Part shown: positions 40,840 through 51,469 of the stretch, in pieces
Layout: every line of letters begins with the position of its first letter
How positions within the stretch are numbered: the stretch's first letter is position 1
Origin: Herbiconiux oxytropis
GTDB lineage: Bacteria; Actinomycetota; Actinomycetes; Actinomycetales; Microbacteriaceae
Direction of reading: 5' to 3'
DNA length: 64,000 nt
NCBI RefSeq assembly: GCF_024979315.1
Contig: NZ_JANLCK010000003.1
Span: 496,001 to 560,000, forward strand
Position numbers and translations under genes: made by a program
Notes under the pieces: generated by a model
Databases searched by the model: none
The model's input: the letters and a program-made list of their open reading frames with translations, nothing else
Told to the model about the DNA's origin: nothing

Positions 40840-42669
40840 ATGGCGACGAAGCCGTCCACAACGCACTCGCGTTCCATCCGCCGACTGCTCGCCTGCGCGG
40901 GCACCGTCGCACTCGTCGCCGGGGGCCTCCTGGCCACCGGGGGTGCTGCGAACGCCGCTCAGCCGGCCGAACCCGTCGTGTTCGACGAGGTCGGCTTCCA
41001 CGTCTGGACCGTTCCGGAAGGCGTCACGGAGGTCTCCGTGGCCCTCGTGGGCGGCTCCGGCGGAAAGGGCGGCGGCACCAACGGCGGCGCCGGCGGTCTC
41101 GGCGCGGTGGTCTCCGGCACCCAGGCGGTGACCCCCGGCCAGGAGTTCGCGGTGATCGTGGGCCAGGCCGGCGGATCGGGCTCGGCGCCCGGCGAAGACG
41201 GCGAGGACGGCGACTCGGGTCCCCTCGCGGCTGCCGGGATCGGTCAGGGCGGTACGGGTTACACCGACGGTGGCGACGGTGGCGACGGATCGTTCCTCGC
41301 CCGTGACGGCGGCGGTGGCGGCGGTTCGAGCGCCTTCGGCGACTACGACGCGGGCCCCACGCTCGCCGCTGTGGCTGCGGGCGGTGCCGGCGGCGCCGGC
41401 CGCGGTGTCGTGGGCTTCTGCGTCGGCGGCGACGGCGGCAACGCCGGTGAAGACGGCAAGGCCCCGCGCGACGACGAGACCGTGGCCCCCGAGGGCGACC
41501 CCGACTTCGGGCTGCACTGCCTGGCCGAGGGTGACGGCGGCCTCGTGAACACCGCCGACAGCGGCGACGGCGACTCGGGCGAGTCGGTGCTGTTCCTCGG
41601 TGGTGGAGGCGGCGGTGGCGGCGCGAGCTTCTACGGCGACGGCGTCTCGGGCGGTGGCGGCGGCGAGGCAGGTGCCCTGCTGCTCGCCGAAGACGGCGAC
41701 CCCGAGACCCCCGAGGGCTCCACGGGCCAGGTCGACGCCATCTTCGGCCTCGGCGGCGGCGGTGGCGGCGGGGCCGGCGGCGGGAGCATCTACGGATCGC
41801 TCACGAACGCGTCCGACGGCTTCGGCGAGGGGGGTGACGGATCGGTGACGATCTCGTACTCGGTCGAGTACCAGACCGAGACGACCCTGTCGGTCTCCCC
41901 GGCATCCGCGGTCTTCGGCGACGAGATCATCGTGACAGCCTCGGTCGAGAACCTCACGACCTCCGCGGTGCCCTCCGGCGACGTGGTGCTCGTGGTCGAG
42001 CAGCCCCTCGGCGCCACGGGTGACACGGCACCGCTCGCGGCGGTCGAGCCCATGACGGCGACGCTCGTCGACGGCAAGGCGTTCTTCACCCTCGACAGCG
42101 GCACGATCGACGCCGGGGCCTACCACCTCAGCGCGGTCTACCAGCCGACGCCGATCTCGCCCTTCGCCGGGTCCGAGGCCGACACCACCCTCCAGGTGGC
42201 GAGGATCGCCACGACGACCCAGCTCGCCGTCGACCCCACCACGGTCGAGGCCGAGAAGCAGACCGTCATGACCGCTACGGTGGTCGGCGCCGTCGGCGTC
42301 GTGCCGACCGGTGACATCGCGTTCTACTACGACGGGGAGCTCCTCGGCAGCGAGCCGCTCGCCCCCGGGTCGAACTCGGTCGACGTGCCGATCAGCTTCA
42401 TCCCGGTGGGACCGGCGACGATCACGGCGCGCTACCTCGGCGACGTCAACTTCGAGCCGTCGGACAGCAACCCGGTGGACATCACCGTGACGCCCATCCC
42501 GACGCCGACGCCCACCCCGACGCCGAAGCCCACCACGAAGCCCGCGGGTCTCGCGAACACGGGATCCGGCGCCGCCGACATCCTCCCGTGGTCGCTGCTG
42601 CTGCTCGTCGCGGGTGGTGCACTGGCGGCCGGTGCCGCCGGAGCGGTCCGGGTGCGTGCCCGCCGCTGA
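40840..42669 (+). CDS. Glycine-rich LANTG surface protein with Ig-like repeats
   Basis: A 609-aa exported protein. Signal peptide (LLACAGTVALVAGGLLATGG, cut near ANA). A jelly-roll-like start (FDEVGFHVWTVPEGVTEVSV) leads into a glycine-rich region (about 70-345) with Cys residues spaced widely, in the pattern of bacterial glycine-rich fibre-like proteins. Two Ig-like domains follow (about 350-450, 455-545). A TPTPTPKP stalk and the sorting signal LANTG (571-575), TM and Arg tail end it. LAxTG suggests a class E-type sortase encoded elsewhere. Probable adhesive or matrix protein. The ATG at 40840 has GGGGGA upstream and opens on the signal peptide. Confidence 0.85.
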   Translation: MATKPSTTHSRSIRRLLACAGTVALVAGGLLATGGAANAAQPAEPVVFDEVGFHVWTVPEGVTEVSVALVGGSGGKGGGTNGGAGGLGAVVSGTQAVTPGQEFAVIVGQAGGSGSAPGEDGEDGDSGPLAAAGIGQGGTGYTDGGDGGDGSFLARDGGGGGGSSAFGDYDAGPTLAAVAAGGAGGAGRGVVGFCVGGDGGNAGEDGKAPRDDETVAPEGDPDFGLHCLAEGDGGLVNTADSGDGDSGESVLFLGGGGGGGGASFYGDGVSGGGGGEAGALLLAEDGDPETPEGSTGQVDAIFGLGGGGGGGAGGGSIYGSLTNASDGFGEGGDGSVTISYSVEYQTETTLSVSPASAVFGDEIIVTASVENLTTSAVPSGDVVLVVEQPLGATGDTAPLAAVEPMTATLVDGKAFFTLDSGTIDAGAYHLSAVYQPTPISPFAGSEADTTLQVARIATTTQLAVDPTTVEAEKQTVMTATVVGAVGVVPTGDIAFYYDGELLGSEPLAPGSNSVDVPISFIPVGPATITARYLGDVNFEPSDSNPVDITVTPIPTPTPTPTPKPTTKPAGLANTGSGAADILPWSLLLLVAGGALAAGAAGAVRVRARR

Positions 42670-42706
42670 CCCGGCAGCGCGCACTCCCCGAGCGTCGTGC
42701 ACGCCG

Positions 42707-43303
42707 TCAGACGACGGCGTGCACGACGCCGCCCACCACGAGGGCGACGATCGTCGTCCAGCCGGCGATCGCGACGGCCTGCCAGAGCAGCACGCGGGCC
42801 TTCGAGACGCCGCCGGCCGCGAGCATGGTCGCGGTGAACTGGGTGGGCAGCAGCAGCGGGCCCAGCAGGCTCACTCCCGGCACGCCGTAGCGGTCGAGGG
42901 CGCGCTGGAACTTGGCCCGGCGGGCCGCCTTGCGGCCGGACTCCGGCTCGGGTCCCATCTCGTATTCGGCGGAGGCATGATCCGTCGCAGCGAGCGGCGC
43001 AGCGGGTGCGCCCGTGACCACGCTCTCCCGGGCCTCTTCCTGGGCCGCGAGTCGCACGCGGTGCCGGTTCACGATCGCCGAGCGGGCTCCGGATGACGCG
43101 AGCACGAGCACGGTCACGCAGAGGAAGTTGCCTGCGGCACCCGCGATCACGGCCACCACGGGGTGCAGCCCGCCGAGGATGCCGATCGTCGCGGCTCCCT
43201 CGCCTTCGATGAAGGGCACGGCGCCCGCGAGCGCCACGATGAGGGGCTGGAGGAGCTCGGGCACCTGGCCGACCAGCTCCTGGAATCGGGCGATCAGATC
43301 CAT
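42707..43303 (-). CDS. Small membrane protein, 'small multidrug efflux' type
   Basis: A 198-aa membrane protein. TM helices are seen at about 18-35 (LIVALAGAVPFIEGEG), 40-72, and two at the C-terminus (VSLLGPLLLPTQFTATMLAAG, VAIAGWTTIVALVVGGVVHA), around a charged cytoplasmic loop of about 60 residues. The VPFIEGEGA and LLLPTQF loops resemble the re-entrant loops of DedA/VTT proteins. Homologues are often labelled small multidrug efflux protein with no proof. The ATG has an AGGAG site. Divergent from a DesK-like kinase. Confidence 0.75.
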   Translation of the reverse strand: MDLIARFQELVGQVPELLQPLIVALAGAVPFIEGEGAATIGILGGLHPVVAVIAGAAGNFLCVTVLVLASSGARSAIVNRHRVRLAAQEEARESVVTGAPAAPLAATDHASAEYEMGPEPESGRKAARRAKFQRALDRYGVPGVSLLGPLLLPTQFTATMLAAGGVSKARVLLWQAVAIAGWTTIVALVVGGVVHAVV

Positions 43304-43431
43304 CACGCATCTCCTGTCGTCGGGGAGGGATCCGGTCGACCCCGCCTCTGGACTCCAGCCCATCGCATCCGGAGCCGGCCCGGCAGTGCCGCGGTGTCAC
43401 CGGTTCCCGGGTCATCCGTCCGCCCCGGCCA

Positions 43432-43443
43432 TGACATCTGTCA
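43432..43443. promoter_or_regulatory. TGACA-N2-TGTCA palindrome before the DesK-like operon
   Basis: TGACATCTGTCA, with 5-bp arms, overlaps the expected core promoter just upstream of the -10 box at 43450. It is a candidate binding site for the DesR-like regulator. Confidence 0.4.
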
Positions 43444-43449
43444 CGGATC

Positions 43450-43455
43450 TAGGGT
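43450..43455 (+). promoter_or_regulatory. -10 box of leaderless DesK-like operon promoter
   Basis: TAGGGT, 6 nt before the GTG at 43462. Confidence 0.55.
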
Positions 43456-43461
43456 GGGAGG

Positions 43462-44673
43462 GTGATCAGCCCCTCCGAGCCCTCCGCACCGCGCGCGACG
43501 TCGCGCGGAGTCACCGCCACCTGGTGGTACACGGTCTCGGCGATCGTGTTCCTCGAGCTCATGCTCGTGCTGCTCTGGCCGGCCACTCTCCTGCAGGCGG
43601 GGTTCGAGGGGCCCGTGCTGCTCGCGGTCCTCGTGGGCGGTCTGATCTGGTGCGGGTCGACCGCGCCGCTGCTCCGCGCCTACCGCCACCGCACGGGCGA
43701 GAGCACCACGCTGCCCTGGCGGCACACGCTCGCTCCGTTGGTGATCGCGGCGGCTTTCGGCGTGCTCGCGTTCTCCCTCACCGGGCTCTGGCTGCTGCTG
43801 CTCGCGCCGCTGGCGCAGACGCTGCAGCTGCTCGACTGGCCGCGCTCGGTGCGGGCGAGGCTCGTGATCGCGCTCACCGTGGTGCTCGTGTGCCTCTGGG
43901 TGGTCGACGCGCAGCGCTTCACAGGGGAGCCGCCCGAGTTCGAGGCGGATCCCTTCCTGTACGGATTCTTCTCCGCCGCGCTGCCGTTCATGACGGTGCT
44001 GACTCTGTGGTGGTGGGACGTGCTGATCGCCCTCGACCGGGCGCGCGTCTCGGAGGCGAGGCTCGCCGCCACCCAGGAGCGGCTGCGCGTGGCCACCGAC
44101 GTGCACGACCTGCAGGGCCACCACCTGCAGGTGATCGCCCTGCAGCTCGAGCTCGCCGAACGACTCCTCGAACCGGATCCCGCCGCGGCCCTCGAGCAGC
44201 TGCGAGCGGCGCGGGGGAGCGTCGACGAGGCCAGGCAGGGCACGCGCGACCTCGCCCTGCGGTTCCGCTCGGTCCCGCTCCGCGACGAGCTCGCCAATGC
44301 GCGCGATCTGCTGCGGGCGGCGGGCATCGCGGTCGAGACGTCGGTGGCCCCGGATGCCGATGACGCGCCCGCCTCGGTCTTCGGCCCGGTCATCCGCGAG
44401 ACCACCACGAACGTGCTGCGTCACGGCGGGGGGCGCTCGGCCCGGCTCTCGCTCGAGCGGGTCGGCACGGTGTGGCGGTACGAGATCCGCAACGACGTCG
44501 CGGGGTCGGGCCCGGAGGGTGGTGTTCCGGATGGCGAGACCCGGGAGGGGTCGGGTCTCGACGGCATCGCGCGCCGCGCGGGTGAGGCCGGCGGCGCGCT
44601 CGAGGTGCACCGCGGCGACGACGGGTTCACCGTGGTCGTGACCGCTCCGGCCGGGGCGGTGACGGCACGATGA
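43462..44673 (+). CDS. DesK-like sensor histidine kinase
   Basis: A 403-aa kinase. Five hydrophobic helices occupy about residues 20-195 (VLLAVLVGGLIWC, LVIALTVVLVCLWVV, LPFMTVLTLWWW). The HisKA_3 His is in ATDVHDLQGHHLQVIALQL, the DesK-type motif D-V-H-D rather than the usual E-L-H-D. HATPase region: RETTTNVLRHGGG and GSGLDGIARRAGEAGG. DesK in Bacillus senses membrane order; the same role here is inferred from architecture only. GTG start, leaderless; its stop overlaps the regulator ATG (ATGA). Confidence 0.9.
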   Translation: MISPSEPSAPRATSRGVTATWWYTVSAIVFLELMLVLLWPATLLQAGFEGPVLLAVLVGGLIWCGSTAPLLRAYRHRTGESTTLPWRHTLAPLVIAAAFGVLAFSLTGLWLLLLAPLAQTLQLLDWPRSVRARLVIALTVVLVCLWVVDAQRFTGEPPEFEADPFLYGFFSAALPFMTVLTLWWWDVLIALDRARVSEARLAATQERLRVATDVHDLQGHHLQVIALQLELAERLLEPDPAAALEQLRAARGSVDEARQGTRDLALRFRSVPLRDELANARDLLRAAGIAVETSVAPDADDAPASVFGPVIRETTTNVLRHGGGRSARLSLERVGTVWRYEIRNDVAGSGPEGGVPDGETREGSGLDGIARRAGEAGGALEVHRGDDGFTVVVTAPAGAVTAR

Positions 44674-45296
44674 CGGAGGAGACGGCGCGTCCCGTCATCC
44701 GGGTGCTGCTCGCCGACGACGAGGGGATGATCCGCTCCGCGCTCGCGGCGCTGCTGCGGCTCGAGGGCGACATCGACGTGATCGCGGAGTGCGCCGACGG
44801 CCTGCAGGCGGTGGCCGAGGCCGAACGACTGCAGCCCGACGTGTGCCTGCTCGACCTCGAGATGCCCGGGCTCGACGGCGTGGAGGTCGCCGAGCGGCTG
44901 CGGCGCACGATCGCCGCACGCTGCGTGGTGGTCACCCGGCACGCGCGCCCGGGCGTGCTGCGGCGCGCGCTCTCCGCCGGCGTCGCGGGCTTCCTGCCGA
45001 AGTCGCGAGACGCGGGGGAGGTGGCGGCCGTCATCCGCCGGGTGGCCGCGGGGGCACGGTACGTCGATCCGGAGATCGCCGCCGACGCCTTGAGCGACGA
45101 GCGCTGCCCGCTCACCGACCGCGAGCTCGACGTGCTCCGCGCCGGTCGCCGCGGTGAGACCACGGCGCAGATCGCCCGTGCACTCTCCCTGGCCCCCGGC
45201 ACGGTCCGCAACCACGTCTCGGCGATCCTCGCCAAGCTCGCGGTCGACACCCGCCAGCAGGCGGTCCTCCTCTCCCAGGACCGCGGCTGGATCTAG
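44670..45296 (+). CDS. DesR-like NarL-family response regulator
   Basis: A 208-aa regulator. The receiver has LLADDEGM (acidic pair), phospho-Asp in [14 protein letters not shown] and Lys in FLPKSRDAG; the LuxR-type HTH covers about 143-200 ([33 protein letters not shown]). Coupled to the kinase. No desaturase gene is in the window, so the regulon is unknown; the neighbouring small membrane protein is one possible target. Confidence 0.93.
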   Translation: MTEETARPVIRVLLADDEGMIRSALAALLRLEGDIDVIAECADGLQAVAEAERLQPDVCLLDLEMPGLDGVEVAERLRRTIAARCVVVTRHARPGVLRRALSAGVAGFLPKSRDAGEVAAVIRRVAAGARYVDPEIAADALSDERCPLTDRELDVLRAGRRGETTAQIARALSLAPGTVRNHVSAILAKLAVDTRQQAVLLSQDRGWI

Positions 45297-45313
45297 TGCC
45301 CACTCGCGGGAGG

Positions 45314-45319
45314 TAGGGT
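45314..45319 (+). promoter_or_regulatory. -10 box of leaderless promoter for the CrtI/PYROXD2-like gene
   Basis: TAGGGT, 6 nt (GGCGGC) before the ATG at 45326. Confidence 0.55.
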
Positions 45320-45325
45320 GGCGGC

Positions 45326-46780
45326 ATGACGAGCGGGCCGGTCGACGCGGTCGTGGTGGGCAGTGGCCCGAACGGCCTCGCGGCCGCCGTCACGCTCGCG
45401 CGGGCCGGGCTCTCGGTGCGGGTGTTCGAGGCTGCGGGATCGCCAGGCGGAGGAGCACGAACCGCCGAGCTCACGCTGCCGGGGCACCTGCACGATGTCT
45501 GCTCCGCCGTGCATCCGATGGCGCTCGCGTCGCCGTTCTTCCGCGACTTCGACCTCGCCTCGAGGGTCGAGTTCGTCTCACCCGAGATCTCCTACGCCCA
45601 CGTGCTCGAAGGCGGCCGCGCGGCCCTCGCCCGTCGCGACCTCGGGCAGACCGCCGCCGACCTCGGCGCCGACGGCCCGGCCTGGCGCCGGCTCTTCGCC
45701 CCGCTGCTCGAGCGCAAGCACGCCGTGGTCGATCTCGCGATGTCCCCGCTGCTCCGCGTGCCCCGCGATCCGCTCGCCGCCGCGGCGTTCGGCACCCGGG
45801 TGCTCTCGACCGCGCGCTCCGCCTCCGCCGGCTTCCGCACCGACGAGGCGAGCGGCCTGCTCGCAGGCCTCTCGGCCCACTCCATCGGGCCCGTCGCCGC
45901 GTTCGGAGCCCGCGGCGCAGGACTCCTCCTCGGCATGCTCGCGCACACCCCGGGCGGCTGGCCCATCCCGATCGGCGGATCGCAGGCGATCGTCGACGCA
46001 CTCGCGGCCGATCTCCGCGCCCACGGCGGCGAGATCGTCACCGAGACCCGCATCGACTCCCTGCTCGACCTGCCCTCCTCGCACGCCGTGCTCCTGGACG
46101 TCACGCCCCGCGCCCTCGAGGCCATCGGCGGCGAGCTGCTGCCGCTCGGCTACCGCAGCGCGCTCCGCCAGTTCCGCTACGGCAACGCGGCCTCGAAAGT
46201 CGACTTCGTGCTCGACGGCCCCGTGCCGTGGCAGAACCCCGAGGTCGCGGGAGCGGGCACCGTGCACCTCGCGGGCTCGGGCGCCGAGGTCGATGAGGGG
46301 GAGCGGCAGATCGCCCGTGGCCGGCACCCGGAGCATCCGTTCGTGCTGGTCTCCCAGCCGAGCACGGTCGATCCGGGGCGGGCGCCCGAGGGCCACCAGG
46401 TGCTCTGGGCGTACACCCACGTGCCGCGCGGCTCCGGCCGTGACATGACCGAGGCCGTCACCGCCCGCATCGAGGAGTTCGCTCCCGGCTTCCGCGACCG
46501 CATCGTGGCCTCGGCCGCGATCCCGGCCTCGGCGCTCGCCCTCTATAACGCCAACTACATCGGCGGCGACATCGCGAGCGGCGCCGCGTCGTTCTCACAG
46601 CTGCTCGCCCGCCCCGTGGTCTCGGGCACGCCGTGGCGCACCCCGCTCGACGGCGTCTACCTCTGCTCGGCAAGTGCCACGCCGGGCCCAGGCGTCCACG
46701 GCATGGGCGGCTGGCACGCGGCCCGCACGGCCCTCCGCGACGTCTTCGGCATCACGGATGCCCCGTCGCTCGCTCCCTGA
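45326..46780 (+). CDS. FAD-dependent oxidoreductase of the phytoene desaturase/PYROXD2 group
   Basis: A 484-aa flavoprotein. The N-terminal FAD motif is [20 protein letters not shown] (residues 8-27), followed by [15 protein letters not shown]. The C-terminal FAD-contact segment is [20 protein letters not shown]. This layout is shared by CrtI-type desaturases and by the poorly known PYROXD2-like proteins; no carotenoid gene is nearby, so PYROXD2-like is the better label. Transcribed alone. Confidence 0.85.
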   Translation: MTSGPVDAVVVGSGPNGLAAAVTLARAGLSVRVFEAAGSPGGGARTAELTLPGHLHDVCSAVHPMALASPFFRDFDLASRVEFVSPEISYAHVLEGGRAALARRDLGQTAADLGADGPAWRRLFAPLLERKHAVVDLAMSPLLRVPRDPLAAAAFGTRVLSTARSASAGFRTDEASGLLAGLSAHSIGPVAAFGARGAGLLLGMLAHTPGGWPIPIGGSQAIVDALAADLRAHGGEIVTETRIDSLLDLPSSHAVLLDVTPRALEAIGGELLPLGYRSALRQFRYGNAASKVDFVLDGPVPWQNPEVAGAGTVHLAGSGAEVDEGERQIARGRHPEHPFVLVSQPSTVDPGRAPEGHQVLWAYTHVPRGSGRDMTEAVTARIEEFAPGFRDRIVASAAIPASALALYNANYIGGDIASGAASFSQLLARPVVSGTPWRTPLDGVYLCSASATPGPGVHGMGGWHAARTALRDVFGITDAPSLAP

Positions 46781-46790
46781 CTGCCCACCC

Positions 46791-47435
46791 TCAGAGGTCG
46801 AGCGAGTCGCCAGGCTGCAGCGCGAAGAACTCACCGCCGCCCTGCTCGGTGGCCCACTGGATGCGGTCGTTCGCCATCGACTTGCCCGCCACCGACAGCA
46901 CCATCTCGTGCGTCGGGAACGAGCGCTTGGGCTTGACCTCGAGCACGTAGTCCATGGCCTCCGCGATCTTCATCCACGGCGCGCCCGCCGGCACCGCGAG
47001 CAGGTCGACCTCCACGCCCTCGGGCACCGCCCAGGAGTCGCCGGGGTAGTAGAGCACCTCGTCGACGAGCACCCCCACGTTGTCGACCACGGGGATCGAG
47101 GAGTGGATGACCGCGTGCCGGCCGCCGAAGAACCGCAGCGGGAACGGGCCCGCCTCGATCGAGTCGCCCGGATCGACCCGCGTGACCGCGATGCCCGCCT
47201 CGCCCGCGGCCGTCACGACGCCCTCGGGGCCGTAGACCACGGCGTCGGGCGAGGCGTCGAGGATGCGGCGCAGCTGCTCAGGCGTCCAGTGGTCGGGGTG
47301 CTCGTGCGTGATCACCACGGCGACCGTGCCCACGGCGTCGGTGATGGGGGTGGTGAACATGCCGGGGTCGACGAACAGCCGGCGCCCGGACGTCTCCAGC
47401 AGCAGGCCGGCGTGCTCGAATTTCGTGAGTCTCAT
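46791..47435 (-). CDS. Metallo-beta-lactamase-fold hydrolase
   Basis: A 214-aa MBL-fold protein. Zinc ligands lie in THEHPDHW (H-x-H-x-D-H, near residue 45); further ligands are probably the Asp in YYPGDSW and the C-terminal His in FPTHEM. The sequence is of the UlaG/YtnP-like short type. ATG at 47435 chosen, though the ribosome site is weak and a GTG at 47450 is possible. Convergent with the oxidoreductase (10-bp gap). Substrate unknown. Confidence 0.85.
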   Translation of the reverse strand: MRLTKFEHAGLLLETSGRRLFVDPGMFTTPITDAVGTVAVVITHEHPDHWTPEQLRRILDASPDAVVYGPEGVVTAAGEAGIAVTRVDPGDSIEAGPFPLRFFGGRHAVIHSSIPVVDNVGVLVDEVLYYPGDSWAVPEGVEVDLLAVPAGAPWMKIAEAMDYVLEVKPKRSFPTHEMVLSVAGKSMANDRIQWATEQGGGEFFALQPGDSLDL

Positions 47436-47490
47436 ATCCCGACTCAACACCGGGCAACCGGGGCCTGCAACCCGGCGGCGGTGCGTGCGC

Positions 47491-47496
47491 GATAAT
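47491..47496 (+). promoter_or_regulatory. -10 box of leaderless diacylglycerol kinase promoter
   Basis: GATAAT, 7 nt before the ATG at 47504. Confidence 0.6.
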
Positions 47497-47503
47497 CGGG
47501 GGA

Positions 47504-48421
47504 ATGGCCACTCCAGCTAAGCGGATCGTCGTCGCGATCAACCCGAACGCCTCCTTCGGCAGAACCCGGGCGGTCGGCCCCGCCGTCGTCGCCGCCCTGC
47601 GCGCCCGAGGGCACGACGTGGTGCCGCAGAGCGCCCCCGACTACGAGGGGCTCGTGCGCGTGGTGCAGAACGCCCTCGAGGCGCCCACCGACGCCCTCGT
47701 GGTGGTGGGAGGAGACGGCATGGTCAACCTCGGCGTGAACCTCGTGGCGGGCACCGGGGTGCCCCTCGGCATCGTGCCCGCCGGCACGGGCAACGACTTC
47801 GCCGCCGGCATCGGCATCCCTTCGGGCGATCCGGATGCGGCCATCGCCGTGCTGACCGCGGCCCTGGAGGCCGGCCCCCGGGTGATCGACGCGGCGCGCG
47901 TGACGGGCGGGGACGATCCGGAGCGCTGGTTCGCCGGAGTGCTCTCGGCAGGCTTCGACGCCGCCGTCAACGACCGCGCCAACCGCATGCGCCGGCCCCG
48001 CGGCGCCTCGCGCTACGTGCTCGCCCTGATCGCCGAGCTCGCCACGCTGAAGACCAGGCACTACGTGCTCGACATCGACGGAGAGCGGCTCGAGGTCGAC
48101 TCGGGCCTGCTCTCGGTGGCCAACAACACCACCATCGGCGGCGGCATGCGCATCGCGCCCGACGCGCTGCTCGACGACGGTCTCCTCGACGTGTTCATCG
48201 TGGCCCCCGTCTCGCGCACCCGGTTCATCCGGCTCTTCCCGAAGGTCTTCTCGGGCACCCATGCGGGCCTGTCGGTCGTGGAGTTCCGCCGCGGGCGCCG
48301 CGTGACGGTCTCCTCACCGGGGGTCGTGGGCTACGCCGACGGGGAGCGTTTCGGCGAGCTGCCGCTCACCGTGGAACTCGTTCCGGGAGCACTCTCAGTG
48401 CTCGCGGATCGCTCGATTTGA
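47504..48421 (+). CDS. Diacylglycerol/lipid kinase (DAGK catalytic family)
   Basis: A 305-aa soluble lipid kinase. VVAINPNASFGRTR is the N-terminal phosphate loop; VVVGGDGMVNLGVN (near residue 67) is the GGDG nucleotide motif; IVPAGTGNDFAAGIG follows. It phosphorylates diacylglycerol or a related lipid, recycling it to phosphatidate. Full length for the family (290-320 aa). Leaderless promoter. The tRNA-Glu gene follows 43 bp downstream on the same strand. Confidence 0.93.
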   Translation: MATPAKRIVVAINPNASFGRTRAVGPAVVAALRARGHDVVPQSAPDYEGLVRVVQNALEAPTDALVVVGGDGMVNLGVNLVAGTGVPLGIVPAGTGNDFAAGIGIPSGDPDAAIAVLTAALEAGPRVIDAARVTGGDDPERWFAGVLSAGFDAAVNDRANRMRRPRGASRYVLALIAELATLKTRHYVLDIDGERLEVDSGLLSVANNTTIGGGMRIAPDALLDDGLLDVFIVAPVSRTRFIRLFPKVFSGTHAGLSVVEFRRGRRVTVSSPGVVGYADGERFGELPLTVELVPGALSVLADRSI

Positions 48422-48464
48422 GAACCGCTTCATCTGTGTGGCATACTCGTTGAGTTGCAAAAAC

Positions 48465-48537
48465 GGCCCCATCGTTTAGCGGCCTAGGACGTCGCCCTCT
48501 CACGGCGGTAACGCGGGTTCAAATCCCGCTGGGGTCA
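48465..48537 (+). tRNA. tRNA-Glu (anticodon CTC)
   Basis: 73-nt cloverleaf. The acceptor stem GGCCCCA pairs with TGGGGTC (one G-T pair); the anticodon loop CTCTCAC gives CTC; the T-arm CGGGTTCAAATCCCG is canonical. Discriminator base A; CCA is not encoded. A CATACT at 48442-48447 may be its -10 box. Confidence 0.97.
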
Positions 48538-48546
48538 CAGAACACC

Positions 48547-48577
48547 AGAAAGCCTCCGGTTCCTCCGGAGGCTTTCT
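48547..48577 (+). terminator. Terminator after tRNA-Glu
   Basis: 13-bp perfect stem AGAAAGCCTCCGG/CCGGAGGCTTTCT with loop TTCCT, 9 nt past the tRNA. The TTTCT tail belongs to the stem. Confidence 0.8.
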
Positions 48578-48673
48578 GCGTTGTCGGGCAGCTTCTGCCG
48601 GTGCGTGTTCGGGCTGGTTGTCGCGATCGGCGCACCGGAGTTCACTGGGGAGCACGACAACGGAAGGATCGCG

Positions 48674-48880
48674 ATGAGCGAGAAGAGCGAGAACGTCGAC
48701 CTCAGCGACGTGGAGTACCCGGACTACGCGGGCTACCCCGACGGCGAGGGCATGGTCGGCAACGGCCCCACCACCGAGGCCGAGCCCTCGGGCGTCGACC
48801 CCACGATCGCCGACGAGCCGGAGGACGCCGACGCCGACGTCTCCACCGACGAGCAGTCCCTCGAGGAGAACGACGGCTGA
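48674..48880 (+). CDS. Acidic 68-aa protein, probably disordered
   Basis: MSEKSENVDLSDVEYPDYAG is the start; nearly all the rest is Asp, Glu, Pro, Gly and Thr with no hydrophobic core, no TM and no Cys, so it is probably intrinsically disordered. A good Shine-Dalgarno (GGAAGG) 6 nt before the ATG supports it as real; the longer open frame from 48581 crosses the tRNA terminator. Function unknown. Confidence 0.7.
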   Translation: MSEKSENVDLSDVEYPDYAGYPDGEGMVGNGPTTEAEPSGVDPTIADEPEDADADVSTDEQSLEENDG

Positions 48881-48906
48881 CCCAGCCGGCAAGCGGCGGC
48901 GCAGCA

Positions 48907-49395
48907 CTACCGCAGCACGCTGCGCGTGAAGCTCTCGAGGCGTGCGGTCAGGCCCGCGGCGCGCGTCGCCACCAGCGCGTCCGGGTCGGGCTGCATCTCG
49001 GAGGCGGGCGGCACGATCCTGATCAGGTTCGAGCAGCCGAAGTCGGCGCAGATGTAGGTGCCCACGGTCGATCCGTCGAAGCCCGCCTGGCCCGCTCGAG
49101 GTGCCGTGAACAGCGTCACCTGCACCCCGGGGAGCGGTGTGCGGCAGAGCGTGCACATCGAGGAGATCCCGGGCCGGGTGCGCGAACCCGCCGCTTTCAG
49201 CACCATGCCCACCGGTCGGCCGTCCTGCCAGAACACGATGTACCCCCGGTGGATGGCGTGCACGTCGCGCCAACCGAGGAACTCGCGATCCTCCCACACG
49301 ATCTCGTGCAGGCCAGGCAGCGTCATGCGCTCCAGTTCGAGCTCGCTGATGTTCGTGAAGGAACCGCGGATCTCCGCCTCGGTGAGTGGCTGCAT
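48907..49395 (-). CDS. FBP-domain (treble-clef zinc finger) protein
   Basis: A 162-aa protein of the FBP family, related to the C-terminal domain of EF-G-binding proteins of the FusB type. The zinc finger is CTLCRTP (near residue 80) with CADFGCSN (near residue 120), that is Cys-x2-Cys...Cys-x4-Cys. Upstream helices (ELELERMTLPGLHEIVWEDR) form the rest. Role inferred: ribosome or translation-factor binding. A TAGGCT lies 8 nt before the start. Confidence 0.82.
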   Translation of the reverse strand: MQPLTEAEIRGSFTNISELELERMTLPGLHEIVWEDREFLGWRDVHAIHRGYIVFWQDGRPVGMVLKAAGSRTRPGISSMCTLCRTPLPGVQVTLFTAPRAGQAGFDGSTVGTYICADFGCSNLIRIVPPASEMQPDPDALVATRAAGLTARLESFTRSVLR

Positions 49396-49406
49396 CGCCT
49401 ACGAGC

Positions 49407-51281
<1,875 letters not shown>

Positions 51282-51308
51282 AGGGCGATTCTGTCAGTCG
51301 TCCACAAG

Positions 51309-51349
51309 AACCGGTATCAACCGGAATTCAGTAGTCGCTCAGTAGTCGT
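51309..51349. promoter_or_regulatory. Phased repeats upstream of the pilus operon
   Basis: AACCGG occurs at 51309-51314 and 51319-51324 (10-bp spacing), then TCAGTAGTCG at 51328 and 51339 (11-bp spacing). Repeats one helical turn apart in a divergent promoter region (GH15/pilus) look like a tandem activator site. The rest of 51282-51469 shows nothing recognisable. Confidence 0.4.
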
Positions 51350-51469
51350 CTGCTTGTTCGAGTGAAGTGCGTTCTCTTATCGTCGATCTGTCGGCGCACC
51401 ACCGCTAGCGACCCCACTCCGTGCTGTATCGGGCTGACATCTCCCTACCGTTTCAGCACTGCGAGATCG

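Noticed and set aside
45326-46780. Carotenoid phytoene desaturase (crtI)
   Set aside because: Only the general FAD motifs match; no crtB, crtE or other carotenoid gene is nearby.
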